The notes beneath the pieces are model-generated. The model saw only the letters and a list, made by a program, of their open reading frames with translations, had not been told where the DNA came from and ran no database searches. Made by a program: the position numbers and the translations under genes. Below, in pieces: positions 7,170 to 14,110 of a stretch of 17,110 nt of DNA. Position 1 is the first letter of the stretch, and each line of letters opens with the position of its first letter. The stretch is from Clostridiales bacterium (GTDB lineage Bacteria; Bacillota; Clostridia; Peptostreptococcales; JAAYPU01): positions 1 through 17,110 of the forward strand of contig JAAYPU010000412.1 of assembly GCA_012519645.1 (NCBI GenBank), given 5' to 3'.

Positions 7170-8786
7170 TTGAACAGTCCTAGTCCTATAGTTCTTGCGG
7201 TACAGCAATTCATGGCGACTCAGCAGTCAAGCATGCCTAAGGAAGGACTCGGCGGTTTAAGCTTTAAGGATCTTATTTCGCAGATAATGGCCGGTTCATT
7301 TGCCAATGTCAATAAAGAGTATTCCGAAGAGTTAGATGCGTTAGTAAATGCAGATACTGAAGAAGCACAGGCTATAGCATACTTTGCAGATATAATTCCT
7401 TATTTCAGTAGTAATACTCAATTAGTGACATTGACAGAAAATCAGAGTATGGATTTAGATGAGAGGCTTTCAGGTTTATTTGACAAGCTAAAGGGATACC
7501 TTGAAAGGCTTCAAAGTATATCCATGGAAAATCATCATAAGCCCTCGGCTGCATATGAATTTTCCATCAGACCCTCTGACAACACACAGATTGGTCAAAT
7601 GCAGACAGGAGAGCAAGAGAGTATTATTGCAAACATATCAAGTACTTTAGCGGAGATACAAGTCATACTTGAAAGTAATCTTGTTTATAGCAATGTGTCT
7701 GCAAATGATATAGCAGTTCAACATACAATGGTCAGCAGTCAAATTATGGACAACAGTCAAAGTATGAGCCAAGTATTAGAAACCATAAAGGAAATAAGGA
7801 CCATTATCAAGAATGTTTTCCAAAAGCCTAAGCCCGATATGCAAAATAGCTCTGATGAAACACTCGCATCTGAGCAAAAACAAATGAATAATTTGCAGAC
7901 CGGTCAGCCGACAGTATTGCAAGACGAAAGCGATATGAGTCTTACTTACTTGAAGGAGAAGGTCAATGAGGTTTTAAACAGCTTCGACGATATTCAGAAG
8001 AAGATTTCAAAGGGCAATCAGAATATAAAAGAATTATTTGAAGTCCATCCGGGAAAAGCCAACAAAATTCTATCCCTGTTTAAAGACCAGAATGCCGCAG
8101 CCAATGTAACAGAACAAAAAGAGCCGAAGTCTTTAAACACAGAGAAAAGAGAACCGGAGACTTTAAATAAAGAAAAAAGATTCCAAATAAATACTAAAGC
8201 AGAAACGCAGAAATCGTCCGAGGTCAGTGGAAAAACATTAAAAGACTTTGATTTTCAAGTACAAGAAAGCCATGATAAAGTGAGTACCATGATGAAGCAT
8301 CAGCAAAGCAAGGAAGGCATTTCATTTAATTCCGGAAGCGGCGCGAATTCCATACCGGTTATAAAAAATGCGGATTTACTGCAAAGGGAATTGATAAAGC
8401 ATTTTCAACAAATAGGAGACAAGGAAAGGTCAACTCTTACTGTTCAGCTTCAGCCCAAGGAATTGGGAAAAATGAAAATAGAGCTGGAGTTAAAAGAAGG
8501 CATTGTAAATGGGAAAATATTTGTTGAAAGCGAAACTGCGAAGCAGGCTTTGCAGCAACATCTTCAGACAATGAAAGATCAGATCAAAAATCAGGGGATC
8601 ACTTTAGAAAGCTTGGAAGTCAACATAAGTAATGAGTCCTTCCAAGAATTTAGACAGCAGGAAGAGCAGATAATTTACAGACCGCGAAAATGGGAGATTA
8701 ATAGTCTATATGAAGCAGATAATCCTGAAGTAATAACTGTAAACAATAATTCTTCCACAGTAAACCGGCTCAACATTTTAGCATAG
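7170..8786 (+). CDS. fliK: Flagellar hook-length control protein FliK
   Basis: FliK measures hook length during its own export and then makes FlhB switch to late substrates. The 538-residue protein has a variable, glutamine- and serine-rich N-terminal two thirds and the conserved hook-length-control domain near residues 415-495. That domain contains LTVQLQPKELGKMKIELEL, then the alternating KQALQQHLQTMKDQIKNQGI helix. The start is TTG at 7170, supported by AAAGGAGGTG at 7151-7160. The next in-frame ATG (7212) lacks such a site. An imperfect ten-residue tandem repeat lies around residues 318-337. flgD follows after 11 bases. The ruler part cannot be identified by motif; its assignment is by position and length. 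Confidence 0.92.
   Translation: MNSPSPIVLAVQQFMATQQSSMPKEGLGGLSFKDLISQIMAGSFANVNKEYSEELDALVNADTEEAQAIAYFADIIPYFSSNTQLVTLTENQSMDLDERLSGLFDKLKGYLERLQSISMENHHKPSAAYEFSIRPSDNTQIGQMQTGEQESIIANISSTLAEIQVILESNLVYSNVSANDIAVQHTMVSSQIMDNSQSMSQVLETIKEIRTIIKNVFQKPKPDMQNSSDETLASEQKQMNNLQTGQPTVLQDESDMSLTYLKEKVNEVLNSFDDIQKKISKGNQNIKELFEVHPGKANKILSLFKDQNAAANVTEQKEPKSLNTEKREPETLNKEKRFQINTKAETQKSSEVSGKTLKDFDFQVQESHDKVSTMMKHQQSKEGISFNSGSGANSIPVIKNADLLQRELIKHFQQIGDKERSTLTVQLQPKELGKMKIELELKEGIVNGKIFVESETAKQALQQHLQTMKDQIKNQGITLESLEVNISNESFQEFRQQEEQIIYRPRKWEINSLYEADNPEVITVNNNSSTVNRLNILA
8121..8180 (+). repeat. Tandem 30-base repeat inside fliK
   Basis: Two adjacent 30-base units, 8121-8150 and 8151-8180, agree at 24 positions and encode EPKSLNTEKR followed by EPETLNKEKR. 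The repeat lies in the variable region before the conserved C-terminal domain. Gain or loss of units here would change the protein by whole ten-residue steps. Confidence 0.8.
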
Positions 8787-8797
8787 GAGGTGAAAAA

Positions 8798-9256
8798 ATG
8801 GGAGTAGAAGGTGTATCATCAGCAAGAAATGCCGATAATTCTGCCAACACAGCCAAAGCAAAAAACGAATTAAGTGCAGAGGATTTTCTGCAGATTTTAG
8901 CGGCCGAGCTGCAATATCAGGATCCCACAAAAGGTGCAGATACAACGCAATATATCTCACAGCTTGCTCAATTAACAGTTGTAGAACAATTAGACGCTTT
9001 GAATACTTCTTTTTCAGAAATGCAGTTTAAACAGGATATATTGATAGGCAGTTCATGGATCGGGAAAGAGGTTGCTATTTATGAGGAAAGCGGGAATATT
9101 GCAACAGGTATAGTTAAAGGCTTTGTTTTGACAGACAGAGGTGTTGAAGTATTTGTAAACGACAAACAATATTCGCTGGGTCAGATTGCGGCAGTTAAGG
9201 AACAGGCTCAGACTCAGACAGATTCTCAACCTGATGAGACAGGTTCAACAGAATAA
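8798..9256 (+). CDS. flgD: Hook assembly cap protein FlgD
   Basis: FlgD forms the temporary cap at the growing hook tip under which FlgE subunits are inserted. The 152-residue product has the conserved FlgD N-terminal block at residues 29-68, including DFLQILAAELQYQDP and then YISQLAQLTVVEQL. It is much shorter than the enterobacterial protein but in line with short Firmicute FlgD proteins. The C-terminal part (about 80-135) holds a small beta-rich segment. TAGGAGGTG precedes the ATG. The last residues are an acidic, glutamine-rich tail without known function. Confidence 0.94.
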   Translation: MGVEGVSSARNADNSANTAKAKNELSAEDFLQILAAELQYQDPTKGADTTQYISQLAQLTVVEQLDALNTSFSEMQFKQDILIGSSWIGKEVAIYEESGNIATGIVKGFVLTDRGVEVFVNDKQYSLGQIAAVKEQAQTQTDSQPDETGSTE

Positions 9257-9280
9257 ATCAGATAGAAGGCAGGCGATATA

Positions 9281-9679
9281 ATGACTTATCGTATTGACAG
9301 AAGGCATGTACTTCCTTATGAACCCATAGACAATAAGCAAAAGCAAAACACGGCGAAGCCGGAAAAAACGGGAACATCCTTTAAGGAAATACTCAATAAC
9401 TCTCTTCAGGAAAAAACAGCCATAAAAATATCCAATCATGCACAGCAAAGGCTGCAGCAAAGAAACATTCAGCTGGATGATAAGGATATGGATATTTTGA
9501 AAGGCGCTATGGAAAGAGCAGAAATGAAGGGTGCCCGGGAATCGGTACTGTTTTATAAAGATATTGCTCTTGTTACAAGCATTAAGAACAGAACAATTAT
9601 AACAGCAGTAGACTCAAAGGGAGCAGAAGAAAATATTTTCACCAATATAGACAGTGCAATGATTGTTGAATCCAAATAA
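9281..9679 (+). CDS. Flagellar operon protein of TIGR02530 type
   Basis: This 132-residue protein matches the small conserved family found between flgD and flgE in many Firmicutes, known as TIGR02530 ('flagellar operon protein'). Its characteristic blocks are ISNHAQQRLQQRNIQL (residues 50-65) and SIKNRTIITAVD (100-111). The first forty residues are variable and basic, and the core is mixed helix and strand. No signal peptide or membrane segment is visible. Its exact role is not established; its fixed place beside hook genes suggests hook assembly or its control. The TAA stop at 9677-9679 runs straight into the structured element that precedes the first hook gene. Confidence 0.9.
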   Translation: MTYRIDRRHVLPYEPIDNKQKQNTAKPEKTGTSFKEILNNSLQEKTAIKISNHAQQRLQQRNIQLDDKDMDILKGAMERAEMKGARESVLFYKDIALVTSIKNRTIITAVDSKGAEENIFTNIDSAMIVESK

Positions 9680-9734
9680 CAGGCTGGACCTCCTTGAGGA
9701 AGCCTGAGTGCTGCGGAATGATGGAAGCAGCCCG
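9678..9734 (+). ncRNA. Candidate structured leader element, copy 1
   Basis: Two consecutive hairpins lie between the previous stop codon and the first hook gene. Hairpin A: CAGGCT (9680-9685) pairs with AGCCTG (9701-9706), and inside it CCTC (9689-9692) pairs with GAGG (9696-9699). Hairpin B: GCTGC (9710-9714) pairs with GCAGC (9727-9731). The first 29 bases are identical to copy 2 at 10759-10787. CCTCCTT (9689-9695) is a perfect complement of AAGGAGG (9784-9790), the ribosome site of the downstream hook gene. GGA triplets lie at 9686, 9698, 9715 and 9723. A third AT-rich hairpin (9735-9743 with 9749-9757) follows. I recognise no Rfam family; cis-regulation of the hook gene is inference. Confidence 0.6.
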
Positions 9735-9799
9735 ATTATCAATGAATAATTGATAATGGAAAATGAACATTTATGGTAAATTAAAGGAGGATTTTTATT

Positions 9800-10708
9800 A
9801 TGTTAAGATCTTTATATGCAGGAGTCAGCGGACTCAAAAGTAATCAGGTAAAAATGGACGTTATTGGTAATAACGTAGCTAATTCAAGTACTACGGCTTT
9901 TAAATCAGGAAGAGTAGGCTTTACAGATTTGTTCAGCCAGACCTTATCCAATGCCCAAGGAGCAACAGCAACAGCCATAGGCGGTGTAAATGCTAAACAA
10001 GTCGGCTTGGGTGTAAGTGTCGGAACCATAGATACCATCATGACCATAGGATCTACCCAGACTACCGGAAGGGATTTGGACTTTGCTATTGACGGCGAAG
10101 GCTTCTTTATAGTATCTCCTGACAGTACGGGTGCTTCCAGATTGTATACTCGAGACGGCGTATTTTATACAGACAGTGCAGGAAACTTAGTTAATGGCAA
10201 CGGACTTAGAGTATTAGGGACTACACCCCATGTTGCAACTTATAATGTAGATCTTGATGGAAATGCTGCTACTTTTGAGGCGACCAGTAATCCTGGAGAC
10301 GTACCTGCTCCAACTTCAACGAACCTTACCACATTGAATATTCCTGCTAAAATAGGTAATTATGAAATGGAGAGCTTCACTATTGACGGTACTGGCCTGA
10401 TATCAGCTGTATACAACGGTACAACAGTATATTTGGGAAGAGTTGCTCTGGCAAAATTCAACAACCCGGAAGGCCTTGAAAAAACGGGCGGGAACACCTA
10501 TACCTCTACAGGAAACTCAGGAGAGGTACAGATTGGAGTAGCCGGTAACGGCAGCTATGGAGCTATCAAGCAGGGCTTTTTGGAAATGTCAAACGTAGAT
10601 TTGGCGACCGAATTGACGGATATGATTATTTCAAGCCGTGCTTATCAAGCAAACTCAAAAACTATTACCACATCCGATGAAATGCTCCAGTATCTTCTGA
10701 ATATGTAA
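9800..10708 (+). CDS. flgE: Flagellar hook protein FlgE, first paralog
   Basis: FlgE builds the curved hook that joins rod and filament. This 302-residue copy opens with MLRSLYAGVSGLKSNQVKMD and NNVANSSTTAFKSGRVGF, the hook-type N-terminal D0 helix and motif. The hallmark GGVNAKQVGLGV (61-72) and DFAIDGEGFFIV (94-105) follow. The C-terminal helix from about residue 260 (LEMSNVDLATELTDMIISSR) completes the D0 pair. It lacks the large extra domains of long hook proteins. The AAAGGAGG site at 9783-9790 is strong. A second, clearly related copy follows 227 bases downstream. FlgF or FlgG is a less likely name, since the N-terminal motifs are those of the hook type. Which copy makes the main hook cannot be told. 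Confidence 0.92.
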   Translation: MLRSLYAGVSGLKSNQVKMDVIGNNVANSSTTAFKSGRVGFTDLFSQTLSNAQGATATAIGGVNAKQVGLGVSVGTIDTIMTIGSTQTTGRDLDFAIDGEGFFIVSPDSTGASRLYTRDGVFYTDSAGNLVNGNGLRVLGTTPHVATYNVDLDGNAATFEATSNPGDVPAPTSTNLTTLNIPAKIGNYEMESFTIDGTGLISAVYNGTTVYLGRVALAKFNNPEGLEKTGGNTYTSTGNSGEVQIGVAGNGSYGAIKQGFLEMSNVDLATELTDMIISSRAYQANSKTITTSDEMLQYLLNM

Positions 10709-10717
10709 TAAAAAAAA

Positions 10718-10750
10718 TATCCTGAAGGCAGATATACTGCCTTCAGGATA
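10718..10750 (+). terminator. Strong 14-bp hairpin after the first flgE
   Basis: TATCCTGAAGGCAG (10718-10731) and CTGCCTTCAGGATA (10737-10750) form a perfect 14-bp stem around ATATA. On the + strand it is preceded by a run of A and followed by ATAATAAAA, with no T-tract, so termination there would be weak. On the - strand the A-run becomes a T-run after the stem, the shape of a good terminator, yet no - strand gene is visible. It may protect the 3' end of a processed flgE message or reduce read-through into the second hook gene. Confidence 0.6.
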
Positions 10751-10758
10751 ATAAAATG

Positions 10759-10815
10759 AACAGGCTGGACCTCCTTGAGGAAGCCTGGATGCTGCGGACC
10801 GATTGAAGCAGCACG
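10759..10815 (+). ncRNA. Candidate structured leader element, copy 2
   Basis: The same two-hairpin layout as copy 1 precedes the second hook gene. CAGGCT (10761-10766) pairs with AGCCTG (10782-10787) around CCTC/GAGG. GCTGC (10791-10795) pairs with GCAGC (10808-10812). The loop of the second hairpin differs from copy 1 (ACCGATT against AATGATG), while both stems and the flanking GGA and GAA are kept. The CCTCCTT at 10770-10776 can pair six bases with AGGAGG (10922-10927) before the hook gene. GGA triplets lie at 10767, 10779, 10787 and 10796. The element starts ten bases after the strong hairpin at 10718-10750. Function is unknown. Confidence 0.6.
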
Positions 10816-10834
10816 AAAAATATTTAATAGTTAT

Positions 10835-10855
10835 GATTTAAGATTTAAGATTTAT
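10835..10855 (+). repeat. Three tandem heptamers (GATTTAA type)
   Basis: Units GATTTAA, GATTTAA and GATTTAT follow one another in the gap between copy 2 of the leader element and the second hook gene. In rotated form (AAGATTT) the unit differs by one base from the AAGAATT unit of the array at 413-440. Confidence 0.65.
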
Positions 10856-10935
10856 GGTTTGAAGGAAATCTTGCTTCTTAAAATCAAAGCACTGATTCAA
10901 AGGTAATCCAATACTAAAAATAGGAGGGAAATTAT

Positions 10936-11808
10936 ATGTTAAGGTCCTTATATACGGGTATGAGCGGATTGCAGTGCAATCAAATAAAAATAGATGTTAT
11001 CAGTAATAATATTTCAAATTCAAGCACGACCGGTTTTAAGGCAGGAAGAGTGACTTTTAAGGACTTATTCAGTCAGACCATTTCTGCCGCACAGCTTGCA
11101 GGAGACGAAATAGGCGGTAAAAATGCACAGCAGGTTGGATTGGGAGTAGGCATTGGAGCTATTGATACTATTATGACTGACGGAACAATACAATCGACTA
11201 ACAGGGATTTGGATTTTGCAGTAAGCGGGAAAGGGTTTTTTGTTTTATCCAGAGATAGAGAAGCCGAATCATTGGTTTATTCACGAGACGGTTCATTTTA
11301 TACCGACAATGAAGGAAATCTGGTAAATGCAGACGGTCTATATGTTTTAGGTTTTTCAAGCGGTGAGCCTGAAGAAAATATGGAGGATGTAGCCACAGAA
11401 GGGGATTCAGATGATTTATCTACTCTACAAATACCCGTAGAGTATGATGATGAACGTTTAGAAGGTTTTTCAGTGGATTCGATGGGCCTAATCACAGCCG
11501 TATACGGAGGGGAGACCTATTACATTGGAAGAATTGCCCTTGCCAATTTTACTAACCCCGGAGGGTTGGAAAAGGTAGGGTCAAATGCTTATAAAGAAAC
11601 TGCGAATACAGGCGAAGAGGCAATAATCGGTACAGGGGGGATGAATGGATTTGGCATTATCAGACAAAGCGCATTGGAAATGTCAAATGTAGATTTGGCT
11701 TCTGAAATGACAGAAATGATTATAGCAAGCCGCGCTTATCAAGCAAATGTGAATTCCATTACTACTTCGGACCAAATACTTCAAGAACTAGTCAATGTAA
11801 ATAGATAG
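10936..11808 (+). CDS. flgE: Flagellar hook protein FlgE, second paralog
   Basis: This 290-residue protein is a diverged paralog of the gene before it. It shares the start MLRSLYTGMSGLQCNQIKID, the NNISNSSTTGFKAGRVTF motif, GGKNAQQVGLGVGIG, the DFAVSGKGFFVLS block and the final helix LEMSNVDLASEMTEMIIASR. The central region differs most: it carries an acidic stretch near residues 149-167 (GEPEENMEDVATEGDSDD) absent from copy 1, and is shorter overall. TAGGAGGG at 10921-10928 precedes the ATG. It may be an alternative or minor hook subunit, a junction protein, or a duplicate under relaxed constraint. The frame is fully open, with intact D0 helices, which argues against decay. The symbol is by family, not proof of role. 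Confidence 0.88.
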   Translation: MLRSLYTGMSGLQCNQIKIDVISNNISNSSTTGFKAGRVTFKDLFSQTISAAQLAGDEIGGKNAQQVGLGVGIGAIDTIMTDGTIQSTNRDLDFAVSGKGFFVLSRDREAESLVYSRDGSFYTDNEGNLVNADGLYVLGFSSGEPEENMEDVATEGDSDDLSTLQIPVEYDDERLEGFSVDSMGLITAVYGGETYYIGRIALANFTNPGGLEKVGSNAYKETANTGEEAIIGTGGMNGFGIIRQSALEMSNVDLASEMTEMIIASRAYQANVNSITTSDQILQELVNVNR

Positions 11809-11854
11809 TGTATTATAACTAATTGATACTCCAGCAGTTAAAGGAGTGATAGAA

Positions 11855-12058
11855 ATGATTAAATTGACCTCATTACAAGGAGAAGAATTTCTCCTGAATG
11901 CCGATTTGATTGAGCGGGTTGAAGAGCTTCCTGATACCATTATAACACTTACTAGTGGAAAGAAGATGCGTGTGGTCGAAGACGCTAATACAATTGTAGA
12001 AAAATTCATTAATTATAAAAGAAAAATTCAATGCTTAGCGGAGGTCCAAAATGAATAA
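11855..12058 (+). CDS. flbD: Small flagellar protein FlbD
   Basis: The 67-residue product starting MIKLTSLQGEEFLLNADLIE is a typical FlbD of the Firmicute small-protein family, found next to motA or flgE in flagellar operons. This family is unrelated to the FlbD transcription factor of Caulobacter. It has the conserved VEELPDTIITLTSGKK strand-turn-strand in its middle and a basic C-terminus. I use the ATG at 11855, since the AAAGGAGTG at 11840-11848 is its ribosome site; the GTG at 11846 lies within that site. The function is not established. It overlaps motA by eight bases, suggesting linked translation with the stator genes. Confidence 0.9.
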   Translation: MIKLTSLQGEEFLLNADLIERVEELPDTIITLTSGKKMRVVEDANTIVEKFINYKRKIQCLAEVQNE

Positions 12059-12842
12059 ATTTAATCCTGTGCCAGTCCTGGCAATATTTGTAGCAATAAT
12101 AATGATTGGAATAAGTATTGCAATAGATGGAAGTATTATAATTTTTGTCAGCTTAAGCTCATTCATTATAACGGTAGTAGGTTCTTTCTGCGCTTTAGTT
12201 ACAAGCTTTCCGACAAAGGCGTTATTAAATGTTCCTAAAATGCTGAGGAAGGCTTTTGAAGAGCCGACAGAGTCAAGAAGATACCTGGTTCAATTATTTA
12301 CAAGCCTTTCCAGAAAAGCACGTTCAGAAGGATTGCTTGCTTTAGAGGATGAATTGACCGAAATAGATGATGATTTTATTGTAAAAGGCATTCAGATGGT
12401 TGTAGATGGTATAGAGCCGGAAAGTATTAGAGAGATTCTGGAGTTTGAGATTTATGCGATTCAAAAGAGACATGGCTACGGACATAACATATTTGCAACC
12501 TGGGGTGAATTGGCACCGGCTTTTGGTATGCTTGGAACTTTGATCGGGCTTATACTGATGCTGAGCGATTTAAGCGATGCGGCCAATATTGGTACCGGTA
12601 TGGCGACTGCCTTAATAACTACTTTCTACGGTTCACTAATGGCAAATGTTATTCTGATTCCTATTGGGAATAAGCTGAAGAGTCAAACCTCAGAGGAAAT
12701 ATTTACTAAAGAGATGGTAATAGAAGGGGTTTTATCCATACAATCAGGTATTAATCCAAGAATCATAGAAGATAAACTAATGACTTATCTTCCACCGGAT
12801 GAAAGAATAAAAGAACCAATACAGGAGAAAAAGGTGAGCTAA
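12051..12842 (+). CDS. motA: Flagellar stator protein MotA
   Basis: MotA forms the ring of five around the MotB dimer and pushes on FliG using the ion gradient. The 263-residue protein has four membrane segments, about 7-25, 29-50, 156-175 and 185-205. The cytoplasmic loop carries RSEGLLALE at 91-99, where R91 and E99 correspond to the R90 and E98 that contact FliG in E. coli. The proline-containing segment after ATWGELAPAFGMLGTLIGLI matches the essential proline helix. GGAGG precedes the ATG, inside the end of flbD. motB begins directly after the stop. Confidence 0.97.
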   Translation: MNKFNPVPVLAIFVAIIMIGISIAIDGSIIIFVSLSSFIITVVGSFCALVTSFPTKALLNVPKMLRKAFEEPTESRRYLVQLFTSLSRKARSEGLLALEDELTEIDDDFIVKGIQMVVDGIEPESIREILEFEIYAIQKRHGYGHNIFATWGELAPAFGMLGTLIGLILMLSDLSDAANIGTGMATALITTFYGSLMANVILIPIGNKLKSQTSEEIFTKEMVIEGVLSIQSGINPRIIEDKLMTYLPPDERIKEPIQEKKVS

Positions 12843-13577
12843 ATGCCTAAGAAACAAAAAGGGGACGAAAGTAAATCAGGGGCACCCGGATGGATGACAA
12901 CATATTCTGATATGATGAGCTTACTTCTGACGTTTTTTATATTGTTGTATTCATTTTCCTCTTTGGATGCCAAAAAATTTCAGGATGTGGCAAACGCGCT
13001 GCAGGCAGTACTAACAGGGCAATCCAACATTACTATATTTGACGAAAGCACACCTGCGGATACCTCTGTAGATGCACCTGTAGCTGTTCCGGATGAAGAT
13101 GATTTTGAATATGAGATACAGGAAGTATATGAGCAAGTCAAGAAATATCTTGAGCAGGAAGGCTTGGATGCACAGGTTTCCGTTACGATGAACAAAAGAG
13201 GAATTTCTATCGATATAAAGGAAAGGGTTCTTTTTGATTTAGGAAAAGCGGATATAAAACAGGAAAGCAAAGTTATCCTGGACAAAGTAGGCCAACTTCT
13301 TAAAATCATAGACAGGGACGTAGTTGTTGAAGGGCATACGGATAATTTGCCGATCAACACATTTGAATTCAAAAGCAATTGGGAATTATCAGTTATACGC
13401 GCTGTAAATGTATTAAGATATTTTGTAGAAGTACAGGGAATAGACCCGCGCCGAATCAGTGCAACAGGATATGGAGAATATCAACCTATTACTTCCAACG
13501 AAACAGATGCAGGAAAGGCAATGAACAGACGTGTAAATATCTTATTATTGGTTTATCCGGAAAACGAGTCGTATTAA
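12843..13577 (+). CDS. motB: Flagellar stator protein MotB
   Basis: MotB anchors the stator to peptidoglycan and carries the ion path. The single membrane helix spans about residues 22-41, with the essential aspartate D23 in TTYSDMMSLLLTFF. The plug/linker region follows, acidic around residues 68-90. An OmpA/peptidoglycan-binding domain with VEGHTDN (162-168) and NRRVNILLL near the end completes the 244 residues, the normal length. Whether the motor uses H+ or Na+ cannot be decided safely from the helix alone. The start directly abuts the motA stop, and AAAAAGGTG lies just upstream. Confidence 0.97.
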   Translation: MPKKQKGDESKSGAPGWMTTYSDMMSLLLTFFILLYSFSSLDAKKFQDVANALQAVLTGQSNITIFDESTPADTSVDAPVAVPDEDDFEYEIQEVYEQVKKYLEQEGLDAQVSVTMNKRGISIDIKERVLFDLGKADIKQESKVILDKVGQLLKIIDRDVVVEGHTDNLPINTFEFKSNWELSVIRAVNVLRYFVEVQGIDPRRISATGYGEYQPITSNETDAGKAMNRRVNILLLVYPENESY

Positions 13578-13604
13578 TGTCCGGAGTTAATAAAGGAGGA
13601 AAAA

Positions 13605-14096
13605 ATGGCTGCGAAAAATGAACCGGTGGCAAATGTAGCCGCAGAACAACCTAAAAAAAAGAATAACCTATTAAAAATAATAATTATTATCATACTCGTA
13701 ATTGTTTTATTGTTAGGAGGCTTTACAGCTATTGCATTCTTTACAAAGAGTTTTTTCTTTGCACCAAGGGAAACTAAAATAACAGCTGAGATAAAGGAAA
13801 CCATGTATCCTTTGGAAACTTTCATTGTTAATCTGGATGAAAAGGGTTCTAAGAAATATTTGAAGATATCTATTGTAATAGGATGTGTTAATAAGAAAGA
13901 TGTGAAGCTTATTTCAGAGAAGGAGATGCAAATTCGGGACACAATTATATCCACATTGCGGGAACAAGGACTGGACCGTTTGGCACCCGCAGGCAATGAA
14001 GAGCAAATAAAGCAATCACTTAACAAAGCAATCAATACATTATATGATCCTGATTTAGATATAAAATTATATTTCACAGAATATATCATTCAATAG
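13605..14096 (+). CDS. fliL: Flagellar basal-body protein FliL
   Basis: FliL is a single-pass membrane protein that surrounds and supports the stator. The 163-residue product has a short basic cytoplasmic tail, a membrane helix at about 22-46 and a conserved periplasmic domain with YPLETFIVNLDE (residues 67-78) and KYLKISIVIGC. AAAGGAGG lies before the ATG. The next gene is fliO, after 14 bases. The fliM, fliY and cheY genes that stand here in Bacillus-type operons are absent from this spot, as in several Clostridium operons. The long antisense open frame over this gene is a shadow. Confidence 0.95.
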   Translation: MAAKNEPVANVAAEQPKKKNNLLKIIIIIILVIVLLLGGFTAIAFFTKSFFFAPRETKITAEIKETMYPLETFIVNLDEKGSKKYLKISIVIGCVNKKDVKLISEKEMQIRDTIISTLREQGLDRLAPAGNEEQIKQSLNKAINTLYDPDLDIKLYFTEYIIQ

Positions 14097-14110
14097 AAAT
14101 GGAGTGAGAA

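Noticed and set aside
8798..9256. A truncated FlgD, as it is much shorter than the E. coli protein
   Set aside because: Short FlgD proteins are normal in Firmicutes, and the N-terminal block and start are intact.
9710..9734. Resemblance of GGAAGCAGC in the second hairpin to the conserved part of the SRP RNA
   Set aside because: Only the short string fits; the SRP core with GUCAGGUCCGG is missing and copy 2 has TTGAAGCAGC, so the likeness is chance.
12980..13378. A 132-codon open frame on the minus strand
   Set aside because: Opposite motB, with serine-rich low-complexity content typical of antisense translation of AT-rich genes.
13574..14089. A 171-codon open frame on the minus strand
   Set aside because: It lies entirely opposite fliL, which is a clear family member; the antisense frame has no ribosome site or recognisable protein and is a codon-use shadow.
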